Counted from the stretch's first letter, positions 51,948-63,427 are shown. The stretch is DNA of 64,000 bases from Anaeromyxobacter dehalogenans 2CP-C (GCF_000013385.1 NC_007760.1:248001-312000); one strand, 5' to 3'. Program-made: numbers and translations. The notes: generated by a model from the sequence alone, not told the origin.

Positions 51948-52033
51948 GTCCCCCGCAGGTCCTGGGAGACGCCGCCCGGCCCGCGCCCCGCGCAGGCGCT
52001 GCCCGCGCGCGGCGCGGGCAGCATGTTGGCGGG

Positions 52034-52561
52034 ATGATCTCGCACACGTACGAGGTGGCCGGCGGGGTGGGCGCGCGCACGCCCGGCGCGATCGGCCCGG
52101 ACGAGCTCGACGGACGCGCGGACTGGGTGGAGATCCCGGCGCGCGGGGAGGGCGAGCTGCTGGAGCGGCTCGAGGCGCGGCTCGGCTCCGAGGCCCGGAC
52201 GCGCAAGGTGCTGCTGGCGGTGCTGGCCCCGCTGCGCGGCGCGCTCGAGGGCCCGGCGCTCTCGGGGATCCTCGCCCACCTGCCCCGGCGCTTCGCGCGC
52301 GAGCTCGCCGAGGCGGAGTGGAACCTGAACGCGCCGGTGCGCGCGCCGGCCACCGGCGCCGAGTACCTGGCCGAGGTCGCGCGGCTCCTGCAGCGCCCGC
52401 CGCGGCAGGCGGCCGCCTACGTGCTCGCGGTGCTCGCGGCGCTGCACGAGGTGATGGGCCCGGCCGCGCGCGACCTCGCGGACCGGCTCCCGCCGGACCT
52501 CGCCGAGCTGTGGCGCGGCGTCAGGGAGCCGGGGTCGGCGATCGAGGAAGCCGCGCCGTGA
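52034..52561 (+). CDS. DUF2267-like protein
   Basis: A 175-residue protein with a repeated helical pattern of the DUF2267 type: RLEARLGSEARTRKVLLAVLAPLRGALEGPALSGILAHLPRRFARELAEAEWNLNAP and LLQRPPRQAAAYVLAVLAALHEVMGPAARDLADRLPPDLAELW. DUF2267 domains are of unknown function and often are encoded with stress proteins. The first 35 residues differ from the family. Its final 41 bases overlap the end of a convergent histidine kinase gene (52521-52561). Confidence 0.8.
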   Translation: MISHTYEVAGGVGARTPGAIGPDELDGRADWVEIPARGEGELLERLEARLGSEARTRKVLLAVLAPLRGALEGPALSGILAHLPRRFARELAEAEWNLNAPVRAPATGAEYLAEVARLLQRPPRQAAAYVLAVLAALHEVMGPAARDLADRLPPDLAELWRGVREPGSAIEEAAP

Positions 52562-53747
52562 TCACGGTCTCGCCGTCCGAGGCGATCGAGATCTCGCCGC
52601 CGTGGCCGCGCACGATCTCCCGCGAGATGTAGAGCCCGAGCCCCAGGCCCGAGCCCTTGCGGCTCTTCTCGTCCGGCGGGCGCGAGAACGGCTCGAACAG
52701 GTGCTCGAGCACCTCCGGCGGCACCGGCGGCCCGGTGTTGCGCACCCGGAGCACGCACGCGTCCGGCTCGCCCGAGAGCTCCACCCGCACCGGCGAGTCG
52801 GGATCGCCGTGGTCCACCGCGTTCGAGACCAGGTTCGAGATCACCTGCTCCAGCCGATCCGGGTCCCAGCTGCCGGACAGGTCGCCCGCGACCGCGACGG
52901 TGATCTCGCGCCCCGGGTTCACCGCGCCGAGCTCGTCCACCGGGCGGCGCGCGATCTCGTCGAGGCGCGCCGGCCGCCGGTCGATGGGCATGCCGTTGCC
53001 GAGCCGGGTGCGCGTGTACGAGAGCAGGTCGGCGATGATCCGCGCCATGCGCCCGGCCGAGCTGCGCATCCGCTCGATCGCGCGCGCCTGCCAGCCCTCC
53101 AGCCCGCCGCGCTTCTGCAGGAGCGCGGCGGACATGTGGACGGCGCCGAGCGGGTTGCGCAGGTCGTGCCCGACGATGCCGAGGATGTAGTCCACCGCGC
53201 GCCGGCGCGAGTCCACCTCCGCGAGCGCGCGCCGCGCGGCCTCCTCGGCCGACTCGCGCGCGCGGCGCAGGCGCCCGCGCTCCAGCGCCAGCCCGGCCCG
53301 GTCCGCCGCCAGGCGGAGCAGCGCCAGCGCCCCGGGCTCGAAGCCGCCCTCGCCGCGCGTGCCCATCACCAGGAGCGCGCCGCCGCCCGCGGCCGCCGCC
53401 GCGCCGGCGCGCGCGCCCGCGGGGAGCGGCCAGCCCGGATCGGCCCGCACCCACGGTGCGCCCGCCGCGAGCGCGGCCCCGCCGTCCGCCGGCGCGGGCG
53501 GGCGCCCCTCGCCCCCGACCTCCGCCGCGATCGCGAGCCGTCCCTCGTCGTCGGGCACGAGCAGCGCCGCGGCGACCACCGCCGGCACCGCGTCGGCCAG
53601 CGCCGAGACGATCCGGCGCAGCGCGTGCTCCTCGGGCTCGATCGCGAGCAGCCGGTCGAGGGCGCTCAGCACGTCCACCCGGCCCGGCGCAGGCGCCGCC
53701 TGGACCGCCTCGTGACCGGGCGCGTCGTGCGGGGCCATGAGGGGCAT
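52521..53747 (-). CDS. Cytoplasmic sensor histidine kinase with GAF-like domain
   Basis: A 408-residue kinase. A GAF-like N-terminus (residues about 27-165: VDVLSALDRLLAIEPEEHALRRIVSALADAVPAVVAAALLVPDDEGRLAIAAEV) joins an HisKA domain with the phospho-acceptor His in DYILGIVGHDLRNPLGAVHMSAALL and an HATPase domain (N box LEQVISNLVSNAVDHG, G boxes in KGSGLGLGLYISREIVRGHGGEISI). No membrane helices are predicted, so it senses a cytoplasmic signal. No receiver gene lies next to it, so it is an orphan. The gene overlaps the convergent DUF2267 gene by 41 bases at its end. The start could also be the ATG at 53738. Confidence 0.92.
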   Translation of the reverse strand: MPLMAPHDAPGHEAVQAAPAPGRVDVLSALDRLLAIEPEEHALRRIVSALADAVPAVVAAALLVPDDEGRLAIAAEVGGEGRPPAPADGGAALAAGAPWVRADPGWPLPAGARAGAAAAAGGGALLVMGTRGEGGFEPGALALLRLAADRAGLALERGRLRRARESAEEAARRALAEVDSRRRAVDYILGIVGHDLRNPLGAVHMSAALLQKRGGLEGWQARAIERMRSSAGRMARIIADLLSYTRTRLGNGMPIDRRPARLDEIARRPVDELGAVNPGREITVAVAGDLSGSWDPDRLEQVISNLVSNAVDHGDPDSPVRVELSGEPDACVLRVRNTGPPVPPEVLEHLFEPFSRPPDEKSRKGSGLGLGLYISREIVRGHGGEISIASDGETVITARLPRSPTPAP

Positions 53748-53953
53748 CCTGGGGGCGGTCCGCCCGGCGCGGAACCCCCCGGCACAGGCCGATCGGGGCA
53801 GCGCCGCCGGTGCCCCGCCCGGCGCCGCGGGGCGCCGTCGCGGCCCCGGTCCGGCGGCGGGCCCGCGCTTTACCGCGCAGGTCCGGGCGGCTATCGTGGC
53901 GGACCCCGGGGCGGCCGGGCGCCCCGCCGCGGCCCGCCCCGACGGTTCCGCGC

Positions 53954-55482
<1,529 letters not shown>

Positions 55483-55486
<4 letters not shown>

Positions 55487-55995
55487 AGACCTACGTGGCG
55501 CTGCTCGACGGCGGCAAGCGCGAGGTGACGGTGGGGGTCACGCGGCTCGCCACCGGGCAGTACGAGGTGCGCGTCGGGGACGAGGTGCACCGGGTGGACG
55601 CGTACGCGCACGACTACGGCACGCTGTCGCTGCTCGTGGACACGCGCAGCTACTCGGCCATGCTCGACGACCGCGGCGCGAAGGTGCACGTGCAGGTGGA
55701 CGGGTCGGTGTTCCCGCTCGAGCTCCTCGACGAGCGGAAGCTGCGCATGCGGCGGGCCTCGCCGCGCGCGAGCGTGGAGGGCCGGCGGGCGGTGACCGCG
55801 CCGATGCCGGGGCGGGTGGTGAAGGTGCTGGTGGCGCCGGGCGACGCGGTGCGGGCCGGCCAGCCGCTGGTGGTCGTCGAGGCGATGAAGATGGAGAACG
55901 AGATGAGGAGCCCGAAGGACGGCAAGGTGGTCGAGGTTCGCGTCGTCGAGGGCCAGGCGGTCGAGGGCAGCGCGTTGCTCTGCGCGGTGGAGTAG
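55483..55995 (+). CDS. Biotin carboxyl carrier protein
   Basis: A 170-residue biotinyl-domain protein. Residues 1-85 form a small beta domain (VALLDGGKREVTVGVTRLATGQYEVRVGDEVHRVDAY) of the kind found in stand-alone propionyl-CoA carriers. The biotinyl domain contains VTAPMPGRVVKVLVAPGDAVRAGQPLVVVEAMKMENEMRSPKDGKV with the biotinylated Lys136. Its ATG overlaps the stop of the biotin carboxylase gene and the mutase gene begins 72 bases later. It carries carboxybiotin from the carboxylase to the carboxyltransferase. Confidence 0.94.
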
Positions 55996-56067
55996 CGGCG
56001 CCGCGCCTCCCACTTCCAACCGGCGCCCCCCGTGACGGGCGCGCCGTGCTCCACCCACGGTGAACAC

Positions 56068-57717
<1,650 letters not shown>

Positions 57718-57723
57718 CGCCCG

Positions 57724-59541
57724 GTGAGCGACGCACCCCCGAAGCCCCCCGGCGAGACGCCTCCCCCGCGGACCCGGCCGGACGTCCCGGCCGGCCCGCC
57801 GCGGCTCGAGCGCGTGCCGGACGGCTACCGCCCGCCCGCGGTGCCGCGCGCGGCCGCCCCGGCGGCGCGTCCGCCGCCCCCGCCGCCGCCCGCGCCGACC
57901 TACGGCCTCGCGGCGCGCGAGGTCGGCGCCGACGCGGCCATCGCGGCCGGGCTCGCGCACCAGGGCGCGCTCGCCGCCGACTCCGCGCTGCGCCTCTACG
58001 GCCTCGCGGCCGCGACGCGGGCGAGCGGCCGGCTCACGCTGGCGCCGGAGGGCCGCTCCTACGCGCTCGTGTTCCGCCGCGGCGCGGTGGAGCACGCCGC
58101 GTCCTCCGACCCGGCCGACGACCTGGGCCGCTTCCTGCTCCGCAAGGGCGTGCTGCGGCCCGAGCAGCTCGTCGAGGCCGAGGCGGCGCGCGCCGCCGCC
58201 GGCGGCGACCTCGCCGCGGCGCTGGTCGGGGCGCGGCTCGTCCCGCCGGGCGACGTGGCCGCGCTGCTCGCCGAGCACGGGCTGGCGCTGGTGGCGCGGG
58301 CGCTCGCGGTCGAGGACGGCACCTGGGCCTGGGAGCCGGGGGTCGGGCCGCCGCCGTCCGGGTTCCCGCTCGGCCCGCCGTTCGCGGCGCTGTGCGCGGC
58401 GGTCCGCGCGCTCGAGCTCCCCGCGGTGAAGCGGCGGCTCGGCGATCGCGAGGAGCGCGCCGCCTCGCGGATGGCGGGGCGGGTGCGGATCGAGGACCTG
58501 CGCCTCACGCCGCAGGAGGCGCGCGCGGCGGCGCTCGTCGATGGCGAGCGGAGCCCGGCCGAGATCGCGGCGGCGAGCCCCGCCGACGCGGCCGCGGTGC
58601 TGCGGCTGTCGCTGCTGCTCGGCGAGCTCGACCTGCTCGCCTTCGGCGCGCCGCGGAGGGCTCGCGCGCCCGCGCCCGGCGTGGCCCCGCCGCCCGCGCG
58701 CGCGGCGACGCCCACGCCCACGCCACGTCCCACGCCCACGCCGGTGCCACCCCCGGCCGCCGCGCCCGCCGCGGCTGCGCCCCGGCCCCCGCCGCCGCGC
58801 CCGCCCCCCGTCGCCGCCGCCCCGGCGCCGCGGACCACCCCGGCCCCGGCCGCGGTGCGCCGCGCCACCGCGCTCGAGCCGGCCGCGCTGCGCGCCACGC
58901 TCGCCTCGCTGCAGGACGCCGATCACTTCCAGGTGCTGGGGGTGAAGCGGGACGCGCCCGCCGCGCAGGTGAAGGTCGCCTACTTCCAGCTCGCGAAGCT
59001 CTACCACCCCGACGCCATCCCCACCGACGCGCCGGCCGACGTGCGGAAGCTCTGCGCCGACCTCTTCGGGCGGGTGAGCGCCGCCTGGGCCGAGCTCGGC
59101 GACGAGGCCCGCCGCGCGCAGTACCTGCAGGAGCTGCAGAGCGGCGGGGCGCCCGAGGTGGACGTGATGGGCATCCTGCAGGCCGAGAACCTGTTCCAGA
59201 CCGGGACCCAGCTCGTGAAGGCGCGCCGCTACGACGAGGCGCTCGCGAAGTTCCTGGAGGCGCTCCAGCTCAACCCGGAGGAGCCGGAGTTCGGCATCTG
59301 GAAGGCCTGGTGCGAGTTCCTCCGGGCCGACGACAAGAAGCGCCAGCAGGCGCAGAGCGCCGCGGCGGTCGAGGCGGGCCTGAAGAAGAACCCGCGTTGC
59401 GCGCCCGGCTACCTGTTCCTCGGCCAGATGGCGAAGGTGCTCGGCGACCTCGCGCTCGCCGAGCGCCACCTGCGCCGCGGGCTCGCCGCCGCGCCGGACA
59501 ACGCCGACCTCGCCCGCGAGCTGAAGTACCTCCGCAAGTAG
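57724..59541 (+). CDS. DUF4388 / DnaJ-domain / TPR protein
   Basis: A 605-residue cytoplasmic protein. A Pro-rich N-terminus leads into a DUF4388 (PATAN-like) region (residues about 100-280: LRLYGLAAATRASGRLTLAPEGRSYALVFRRGAVEHAASSDPADDLGRFLLRKGVL), then a low-complexity PTPTPRPTPTPVPPP linker and a J domain (DHFQVLGVKRDAPAAQVKVAYFQLAKLYHPDAIPT) that keeps the HPD motif needed to stimulate Hsp70. TPR-like helices end the protein (AENLFQTGTQLVKARRYDEALAKFLEALQLNPEEPEFGIWKAW, LAERHLRRGLAAAPDNADLARELKYL). It starts with GTG six bases after the mutase stop and the CRM-domain gene follows after 12 bases, so all are probably in one transcript. Confidence 0.87.
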   Translation: MSDAPPKPPGETPPPRTRPDVPAGPPRLERVPDGYRPPAVPRAAAPAARPPPPPPPAPTYGLAAREVGADAAIAAGLAHQGALAADSALRLYGLAAATRASGRLTLAPEGRSYALVFRRGAVEHAASSDPADDLGRFLLRKGVLRPEQLVEAEAARAAAGGDLAAALVGARLVPPGDVAALLAEHGLALVARALAVEDGTWAWEPGVGPPPSGFPLGPPFAALCAAVRALELPAVKRRLGDREERAASRMAGRVRIEDLRLTPQEARAAALVDGERSPAEIAAASPADAAAVLRLSLLLGELDLLAFGAPRRARAPAPGVAPPPARAATPTPTPRPTPTPVPPPAAAPAAAAPRPPPPRPPPVAAAPAPRTTPAPAAVRRATALEPAALRATLASLQDADHFQVLGVKRDAPAAQVKVAYFQLAKLYHPDAIPTDAPADVRKLCADLFGRVSAAWAELGDEARRAQYLQELQSGGAPEVDVMGILQAENLFQTGTQLVKARRYDEALAKFLEALQLNPEEPEFGIWKAWCEFLRADDKKRQQAQSAAAVEAGLKKNPRCAPGYLFLGQMAKVLGDLALAERHLRRGLAAAPDNADLARELKYLRK

Positions 59542-59553
59542 GATCCGACGACC

Positions 59554-60117
59554 ATGCCCGCACCCACGAACCCGAAGAAGCGCGCCCTCATGCCGTCCTC
59601 CCCGCTGCGGCGCGCGCTGCGCGCCGCCGGCCACCACCTCTCGCCGGTGGTCCAGGTTGGCAAGGACGGGCTCACCGAGGCGGTCCTCCGCCAGCTCGAC
59701 GAGGCGCTCCTCGCGCACGAGCTGGTCAAGATGAAGGTCGGGACGGAGAGCCCCGAGGACCGCCTCGAGATCGCCGACCGGCTCCTCGCCGAGGACGTCC
59801 AGGTCGCGCAGGTGCTGGGCCGGACCGTGCTCGCGTACCGGCGGCACCCGGAGCGGCCCCGCTTCGAGCCGGCGCCCGCGGGCGCCGCGGCGGAGCGGGC
59901 GGAGCGGCCGGAGCCGAGGCGCGCGCCCGGGAAGGGAAGGCGCGCGCCGACGAGGGGGCCGCGCGCGGCCGCGAGGGAGCAGCGCGCGCCTGCCAAGGGG
60001 AAGCGCCCGCTCGCGAAGGGGAAGCGCGCGCCCGCGAACGGGAGGCGCCCGCCCGCGAACGGGAAGCGCCCCGCGACGCGCCGGCCGGCGCCGCGCGCGA
60101 AGCGCACGAAGCGCTAG
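59554..60117 (+). CDS. YhbY-type CRM-domain RNA-binding protein with basic tail
   Basis: A 187-residue protein. Residues 10-105 form a CRM domain, as in YhbY, which associates with pre-50S ribosome particles: LRRALRAAGHHLSPVVQVGKDGLTEAVLRQLDEALLAHELVKMKVG, then ADRLLAEDVQVAQVLGRTVLAYRRHPE. The characteristic GxxG is weak (VGKDG). The C-terminus is an 80-residue Lys/Arg/Pro/Ala tail with four near-identical 7-residue units of the AKGKRAP/ANGRRPP kind. YhbY proteins are usually about 100 residues, so the tail is an addition, likely to bind RNA. It ends the plus-strand run that starts with the biotin carboxylase. Confidence 0.88.
   Translation: MPAPTNPKKRALMPSSPLRRALRAAGHHLSPVVQVGKDGLTEAVLRQLDEALLAHELVKMKVGTESPEDRLEIADRLLAEDVQVAQVLGRTVLAYRRHPERPRFEPAPAGAAAERAERPEPRRAPGKGRRAPTRGPRAAAREQRAPAKGKRPLAKGKRAPANGRRPPANGKRPATRRPAPRAKRTKR
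59992..60075 (+). repeat. Four 21-bp tandem repeats inside the CRM-protein tail
   Basis: Units 59992-60012, 60013-60033, 60034-60054 and 60055-60075 each encode A-K/N-G-K/R-R-x-P/L/A. They differ at a few bases, so they are old or under selection for basic residues. A repeat-number difference between strains would be expected. Confidence 0.7.
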
Positions 60118-60141
60118 CGGAGGGAGGCGCGCGGCGCGCGC

Positions 60142-60453
60142 CTAGTGCAGCGCGCCGTCGCGCTCGGGCTGGTACGCCGGCGCCGGCGCGTCGTCCTCGT
60201 CCACCCGGCGGCGGAGCGCCTCCAGCTCCTCCGGCTCGGCGATGCCCTTGTCGAGCAGCAGGCTCTCCGCGATCTCGGTCTGCGTGACCGCGTGGCCCAC
60301 GTCGGCCTCGGCGGCGTCCACGCGCTCGGCGAGGTCCTTCACGCGGGCCGTGAGCGCCGCCAGCTCGCCGACGAGCGCCTGCTCCAGGCGGCGAAACCGG
60401 ATCCAGGATGCGAAGGCGAGGAGGAGGGCTGCGGCCGCGAGGAGCGGGAACAT
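60142..60453 (-). CDS. Small membrane-anchored coiled-coil protein
   Basis: A 103-residue protein with an N-terminal membrane helix (MFPLLAAAALLLAFASWIRF), a basic RFRR stop-transfer and a short coiled coil (LVGELAALTARVKDLAERVDAAEADVGHAVTQTEIAESLL), ending in an acidic tail (RRRVDEDDAPAPAYQPERDG). I recognise no family. It is convergent with the CRM-domain gene (24 bases between stops) and divergent from the metallopeptidase-like gene. Confidence 0.7.
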   Translation of the reverse strand: MFPLLAAAALLLAFASWIRFRRLEQALVGELAALTARVKDLAERVDAAEADVGHAVTQTEIAESLLLDKGIAEPEELEALRRRVDEDDAPAPAYQPERDGALH

Positions 60454-60582
60454 GGCGGCGCATGCTACGAGCCCCCGGGGGACGGGACAAGACGCCCGTG
60501 CGTGTTACGGCCGCGGTAGCGGGTCGCCGCTTGTCCAGTGGACGAAGGTCGGACATGCTCCGCGGTGGTGCGCCGGGTCAAC

Positions 60583-61182
60583 ATGACACGTGCCGTGAAG
60601 CGGCTGATCCGCGACGTCGCGCTCCGGATGCCCGAGCTCGGCCACGTGCGCGCGTCGCGCGTGCTGGTGGTGGCCGGCGAGGCCCGGCGCAGCTCGCGGG
60701 CCACCATCCGGCCGGCGCACTTCGGCGCGACGCGCCGCCGGGCCGGGGAGGGCGGGGCGGTGAAGCCCCTGGTGCGCATCAAGGGGCGGAAGATCCTGTA
60801 TGTGGTGACGCTGCGGCCGCTGTGGTTCCTGGCCTCCACGCCCGAGGAGCGGATCGGCACCATCCTCCACGAGCTGTACCACGCGTCGAACCGCTTCGAC
60901 GGCACCCTGCACCGCGGCCGCCGGCACTCGCGCTTCCCGCGCGCCCGCTACAACCGCAAGATCCGCACCCTGCTCCGCGCCTACCTGGCGCAGGCGCCGG
61001 AGGACGTGGTCGCGCCGTTTGCCCACCAAGGAGTGGTGCGCGCGCGGATGTGGCTGGAGCGGCCCGGGTCGTTCCGCGCCGGCGAGTACTCGGGGCGGCG
61101 GCTCTACACCGAGAAGCAGCTCTTCTACGGCCTGGTCCGGATGCGCGCCGGCGCGCGCCGCCGCGGCCAGCCGGCGGGCTAG
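60583..61182 (+). CDS. Putative zinc metallopeptidase-like protein (HELYH)
   Basis: A 199-residue protein from the ATG at 60583; in-frame GTGs at 60538 and 60568 would lengthen the N-terminus, and no ribosome site decides. The stretch ERIGTILHELYHASNRFDGTLHRGRRHSRFPRARYNRKIRTLLRAYLAQAPEDV carries an H-E-x-x-H zinc motif in an otherwise basic, beta-rich protein (RIKGRKILYVVTLRPLWFLAS). Small single-domain metalloproteases of the putative-metallopeptidase type have this layout. There is no signal peptide. Its stop shares CTAG with that of the convergent fumarase-type gene (61179-61182). Confidence 0.75.
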   Translation: MTRAVKRLIRDVALRMPELGHVRASRVLVVAGEARRSSRATIRPAHFGATRRRAGEGGAVKPLVRIKGRKILYVVTLRPLWFLASTPEERIGTILHELYHASNRFDGTLHRGRRHSRFPRARYNRKIRTLLRAYLAQAPEDVVAPFAHQGVVRARMWLERPGSFRAGEYSGRRLYTEKQLFYGLVRMRAGARRRGQPAG

Positions 61183-61748
61183 CCGGGCGCGGGCGTCCCG
61201 GGCTCGGCGCCGGGCGCGTGCAGCGTCTCGCCGTGCGCGTCCATGGTCACCACCGCCGGGAAGTCCTCCACCTCGGCGAGCCAGATCGCCTCGGTGACGC
61301 CCAGCGCGTCGAGCCGGGCCACGTCCAGCACCCGCGTCACGTGGCGCGCCAGCGACACGGCCAGGCCGCCGGCGGCGTGCAGGTACACGGCGCCGTGCGC
61401 GCGGAGCGCCGCGAGCGTGCGCGGGCCCATGCCCCCCTTCCCCAGCACGCCGCGGAGCCCGTAGCGCGCGATCACCTCCGCCTCCCACGGCTCGTGCCCG
61501 CCGGAGGCGCTCGGCCCGGCCGCGACGAAGCGCCAGCCGCCGCCGGGCGCGCGCGCCACCACCGGCCCGCAGTGGTAGAGCACCGCGCCCTCGGTCCAGC
61601 GCCGGACCTGCGGATCGTCGTGCGCCGCGAGGTAGCGGTGCGCCGCCTCGCGGCCGGTGACGATGCGGCCGCGGAGCAGCACCTCGTCGCCCGCGGCGAG
61701 CCCGCGCACGTCCTCCGGCCGGGCCGGCAGCGTGAGGGTCTTCGGCAT
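61179..61748 (-). CDS. Fumarate hydratase / tartrate dehydratase beta-subunit-like protein
   Basis: A 189-residue protein of the FumA C-terminal/TtdB swivelling-domain family. The family signature is seen in LLRGRIVTGREAAHRYLAAHD, VLYHCGPVVARAPGG, VAAGPSASGGHEPWEAEVIARYGLRGVLGKGGMG and TEAIWLAEVEDFPAVVTMDAHGETLH. It would be the smaller subunit of a class I, iron-sulfur-dependent hydro-lyase. No gene for the alpha (cluster-binding) subunit is nearby, so the partner must be elsewhere or the protein acts otherwise. GGGAG precedes the ATG at 61748. Confidence 0.88.
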   Translation of the reverse strand: MPKTLTLPARPEDVRGLAAGDEVLLRGRIVTGREAAHRYLAAHDDPQVRRWTEGAVLYHCGPVVARAPGGGWRFVAAGPSASGGHEPWEAEVIARYGLRGVLGKGGMGPRTLAALRAHGAVYLHAAGGLAVSLARHVTRVLDVARLDALGVTEAIWLAEVEDFPAVVTMDAHGETLHAPGAEPGTPAPG

Positions 61749-61957
61749 CCGGGCTCCCTTCACCGTCGGTCCGCCGTCCGGGCCGGGGCGGCTTCCATAA
61801 CGCCCGGCGGCGCGCCGGGCCCTTGCCGTCCGGCGCGGCGGGGCGGTATCTCCAAGCGGGGCATCGCCGCGCCGCACCCCTTCCTTCAACGTGGCGACGC
61901 CGGCGCACCGGGGCGAGGGCGCCCCGAAGGCCCCGCACGAGAGGGTTGCTCGAGAGC

Positions 61958-62896
61958 ATGAGACGCGAGATCCGCCTGCCGCTCACTGCCTCCGGTCGCC
62001 TCGACCGGGCGCTCGCCGACGCGCTCGGCCTGGGCCGCGCCGCGGTGAAGCGCGCCTTCGCGCTGGGCGAGGTCCGGGTGCGGGGGCGCCGGGCCCGCGC
62101 CTCGGACCCGGCCGCCCCGGGCGCGCTGGTGGAGCTCGACGTGGAGCTGCCGGCCGGCCCCCCGGAGCCCGAGCCGGACGCGCCCCTCGCGGTGCTGCTG
62201 GAGCGGCCGCGGTACCTGGTGGTGGACAAGCCCGCCGGCGTGGCGGTCCACCCGCTCGCGCCGGGCGAGGGCGGCACCCTCGCGAACGCGGTCGCGGCGC
62301 GCCACCCCGAGTGCGCCGGGGCGTCGCCGGAGCCGCGCGAGGGCGGGGCGGTGCAGCGGCTCGACCTCGAGACGAGCGGCTGCGTGCTGTTCGCGCGCGA
62401 TCCGGAGGCCTGGGAGGCGCTGCACGCGCAGCTCGGCGCGCACACGGTGGACAAGGTCTACCTGGCGCTGGCGGTGGGGCGGGTGCCGGCCGGCGGCGTC
62501 TGCTCCGTCCCGCTCGCGCAGCGCGGCGGCCGGGTGCTGCCGGCGCCGGACGCCGAGGCCGAGGAGCGGCTCCGGGCCCGCGGCCTGCGCCCGCGGCCGG
62601 CCGAGACCCACTACGAGCCGGAGCGGCGCTTCGCGGGGCACACGCTGCTGCGCGTCCGCATCGTCACCGGCGTGATGCACCAGATCCGCGCGCACCTGGC
62701 GCTGCTCGGCCACCCGGTGGCCGGCGACGCGCTGTACGGGGGCGCCGCGGCCGAGCTCGCCGGCCTCGAGCGGCAGTTCCTGCACGCGTGGCGGCTCGCG
62801 TTCGACGATCCGGACGGCGGTGGCCGGGTGGCGGTGGAGAGCCCGCTCCCGGCCGAGCTCGAGGCGGTACTGGCCCGGCTGCCGGCGGCGCGCTGA
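61958..62896 (+). CDS. RluA-family pseudouridine synthase
   Basis: A 312-residue RNA pseudouridine synthase. An S4-like N-terminus (RLDRALADALGLGRAAVKRAFALGEVRVRGRRA) is followed by LLERPRYLVVDKPAGVAVHPLAPGEGG and the catalytic Asp136 in VQRLDLETSGCVLFARDPEA. Further family parts are KVYLALAVGRVP and HTLLRVRIVTGVMHQIRAHLALLGHPVAGDALYGG. The target (rRNA, such as positions near 955/1911, or tRNA 32) cannot be decided here. It is divergent from the fumarase-type gene, 209 bases apart, and convergent with the exbD genes. Confidence 0.93.
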   Translation: MRREIRLPLTASGRLDRALADALGLGRAAVKRAFALGEVRVRGRRARASDPAAPGALVELDVELPAGPPEPEPDAPLAVLLERPRYLVVDKPAGVAVHPLAPGEGGTLANAVAARHPECAGASPEPREGGAVQRLDLETSGCVLFARDPEAWEALHAQLGAHTVDKVYLALAVGRVPAGGVCSVPLAQRGGRVLPAPDAEAEERLRARGLRPRPAETHYEPERRFAGHTLLRVRIVTGVMHQIRAHLALLGHPVAGDALYGGAAAELAGLERQFLHAWRLAFDDPDGGGRVAVESPLPAELEAVLARLPAAR

Positions 62897-62927
62897 GCCG
62901 CGCCGCGCCGCAGGGCCGGAAAACGAA

Positions 62928-62952
62928 GAGGGCCGGCGTCCGGCCGGCCCTC
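62928..62952 (-). terminator. Intrinsic terminator of the exbB-exbD-exbD operon
   Basis: GAGGGCCGG (62928-62936) pairs with CCGGCCCTC (62944-62952), nine pairs with a 7-base loop. Read on the minus strand it is followed by TTCGTTTTCC, so it should end the minus-strand operon 27 bases after the exbD stop. The opposite side lacks a T-run. Confidence 0.7.
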
Positions 62953-62978
62953 CGCGAAACCTCTCGACCGCGATCGCC

Positions 62979-63425
62979 CTACTGCTGCTCGGGCGCCGCG
63001 CCGCCGGTGAGCGGCGGGTCGGTCATCATGCCGATGGTGTTCACGCCGGCGCCGTGGGCGGCGTCGAGCACCTTGACGGCCTGCTCGTAGCGGACGGAGT
63101 CCTCGGCGTTGAAGAACATCACCTTGGACGGGCGCCCGTCGTAGGCGACGTGCAGCCGCTGCATGGCGTCGTTGATCGTCATCTCCTGCTTGTTCAGGAG
63201 GACGTTGCCGTTGCCGAGCGCGGTGAGGACCGTCTGGTCCGGCGGCACCGAGTCGGGCGGGACCGGCTGCATCTCCGGCTGGTACTCCGGGACGCGGATG
63301 AACTTCTGCTTCTCCGCGAGCGGCGTGAGCACCATGAAGATGATCAGGAGCACGAGCACGACGTCGATGAGCGGCGTGACGTTGATGTCGGTGACGGGTC
63401 GCTTGGACCCGAGCCCCATCGCCAT
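62979..63425 (-). CDS. exbD: ExbD/TolR-type biopolymer transport protein, second copy
   Basis: A 148-residue inner-membrane anchor-domain protein of the proton-channel complex that energises TonB-type outer-membrane transport or the Tol system. Near the N-terminus is TDINVTPLIDVVLVLLIIFMVLTPL, with the Asp (ID) essential for proton flow within a single membrane helix. The periplasmic part (QTVLTALGNGNVLLNKQEMTINDAMQRLH, MFFNAEDSVRYEQAVKVLDAAHGAGVNTIGMMTD) is typical. It lies two bases from the previous exbD stop, and it follows it in transcription order. The divergence between the two suggests heteromeric assembly. Confidence 0.93.
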   Translation of the reverse strand: MAMGLGSKRPVTDINVTPLIDVVLVLLIIFMVLTPLAEKQKFIRVPEYQPEMQPVPPDSVPPDQTVLTALGNGNVLLNKQEMTINDAMQRLHVAYDGRPSKVMFFNAEDSVRYEQAVKVLDAAHGAGVNTIGMMTDPPLTGGAAPEQQ

Positions 63426-63427
63426 GG

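Noticed and set aside
55996-56067. A cobalamin riboswitch before the B12-dependent mutase gene
   Set aside because: The gap is only 72 bases and shows no B12-box-like sequence; the gene is more likely transcribed from upstream.
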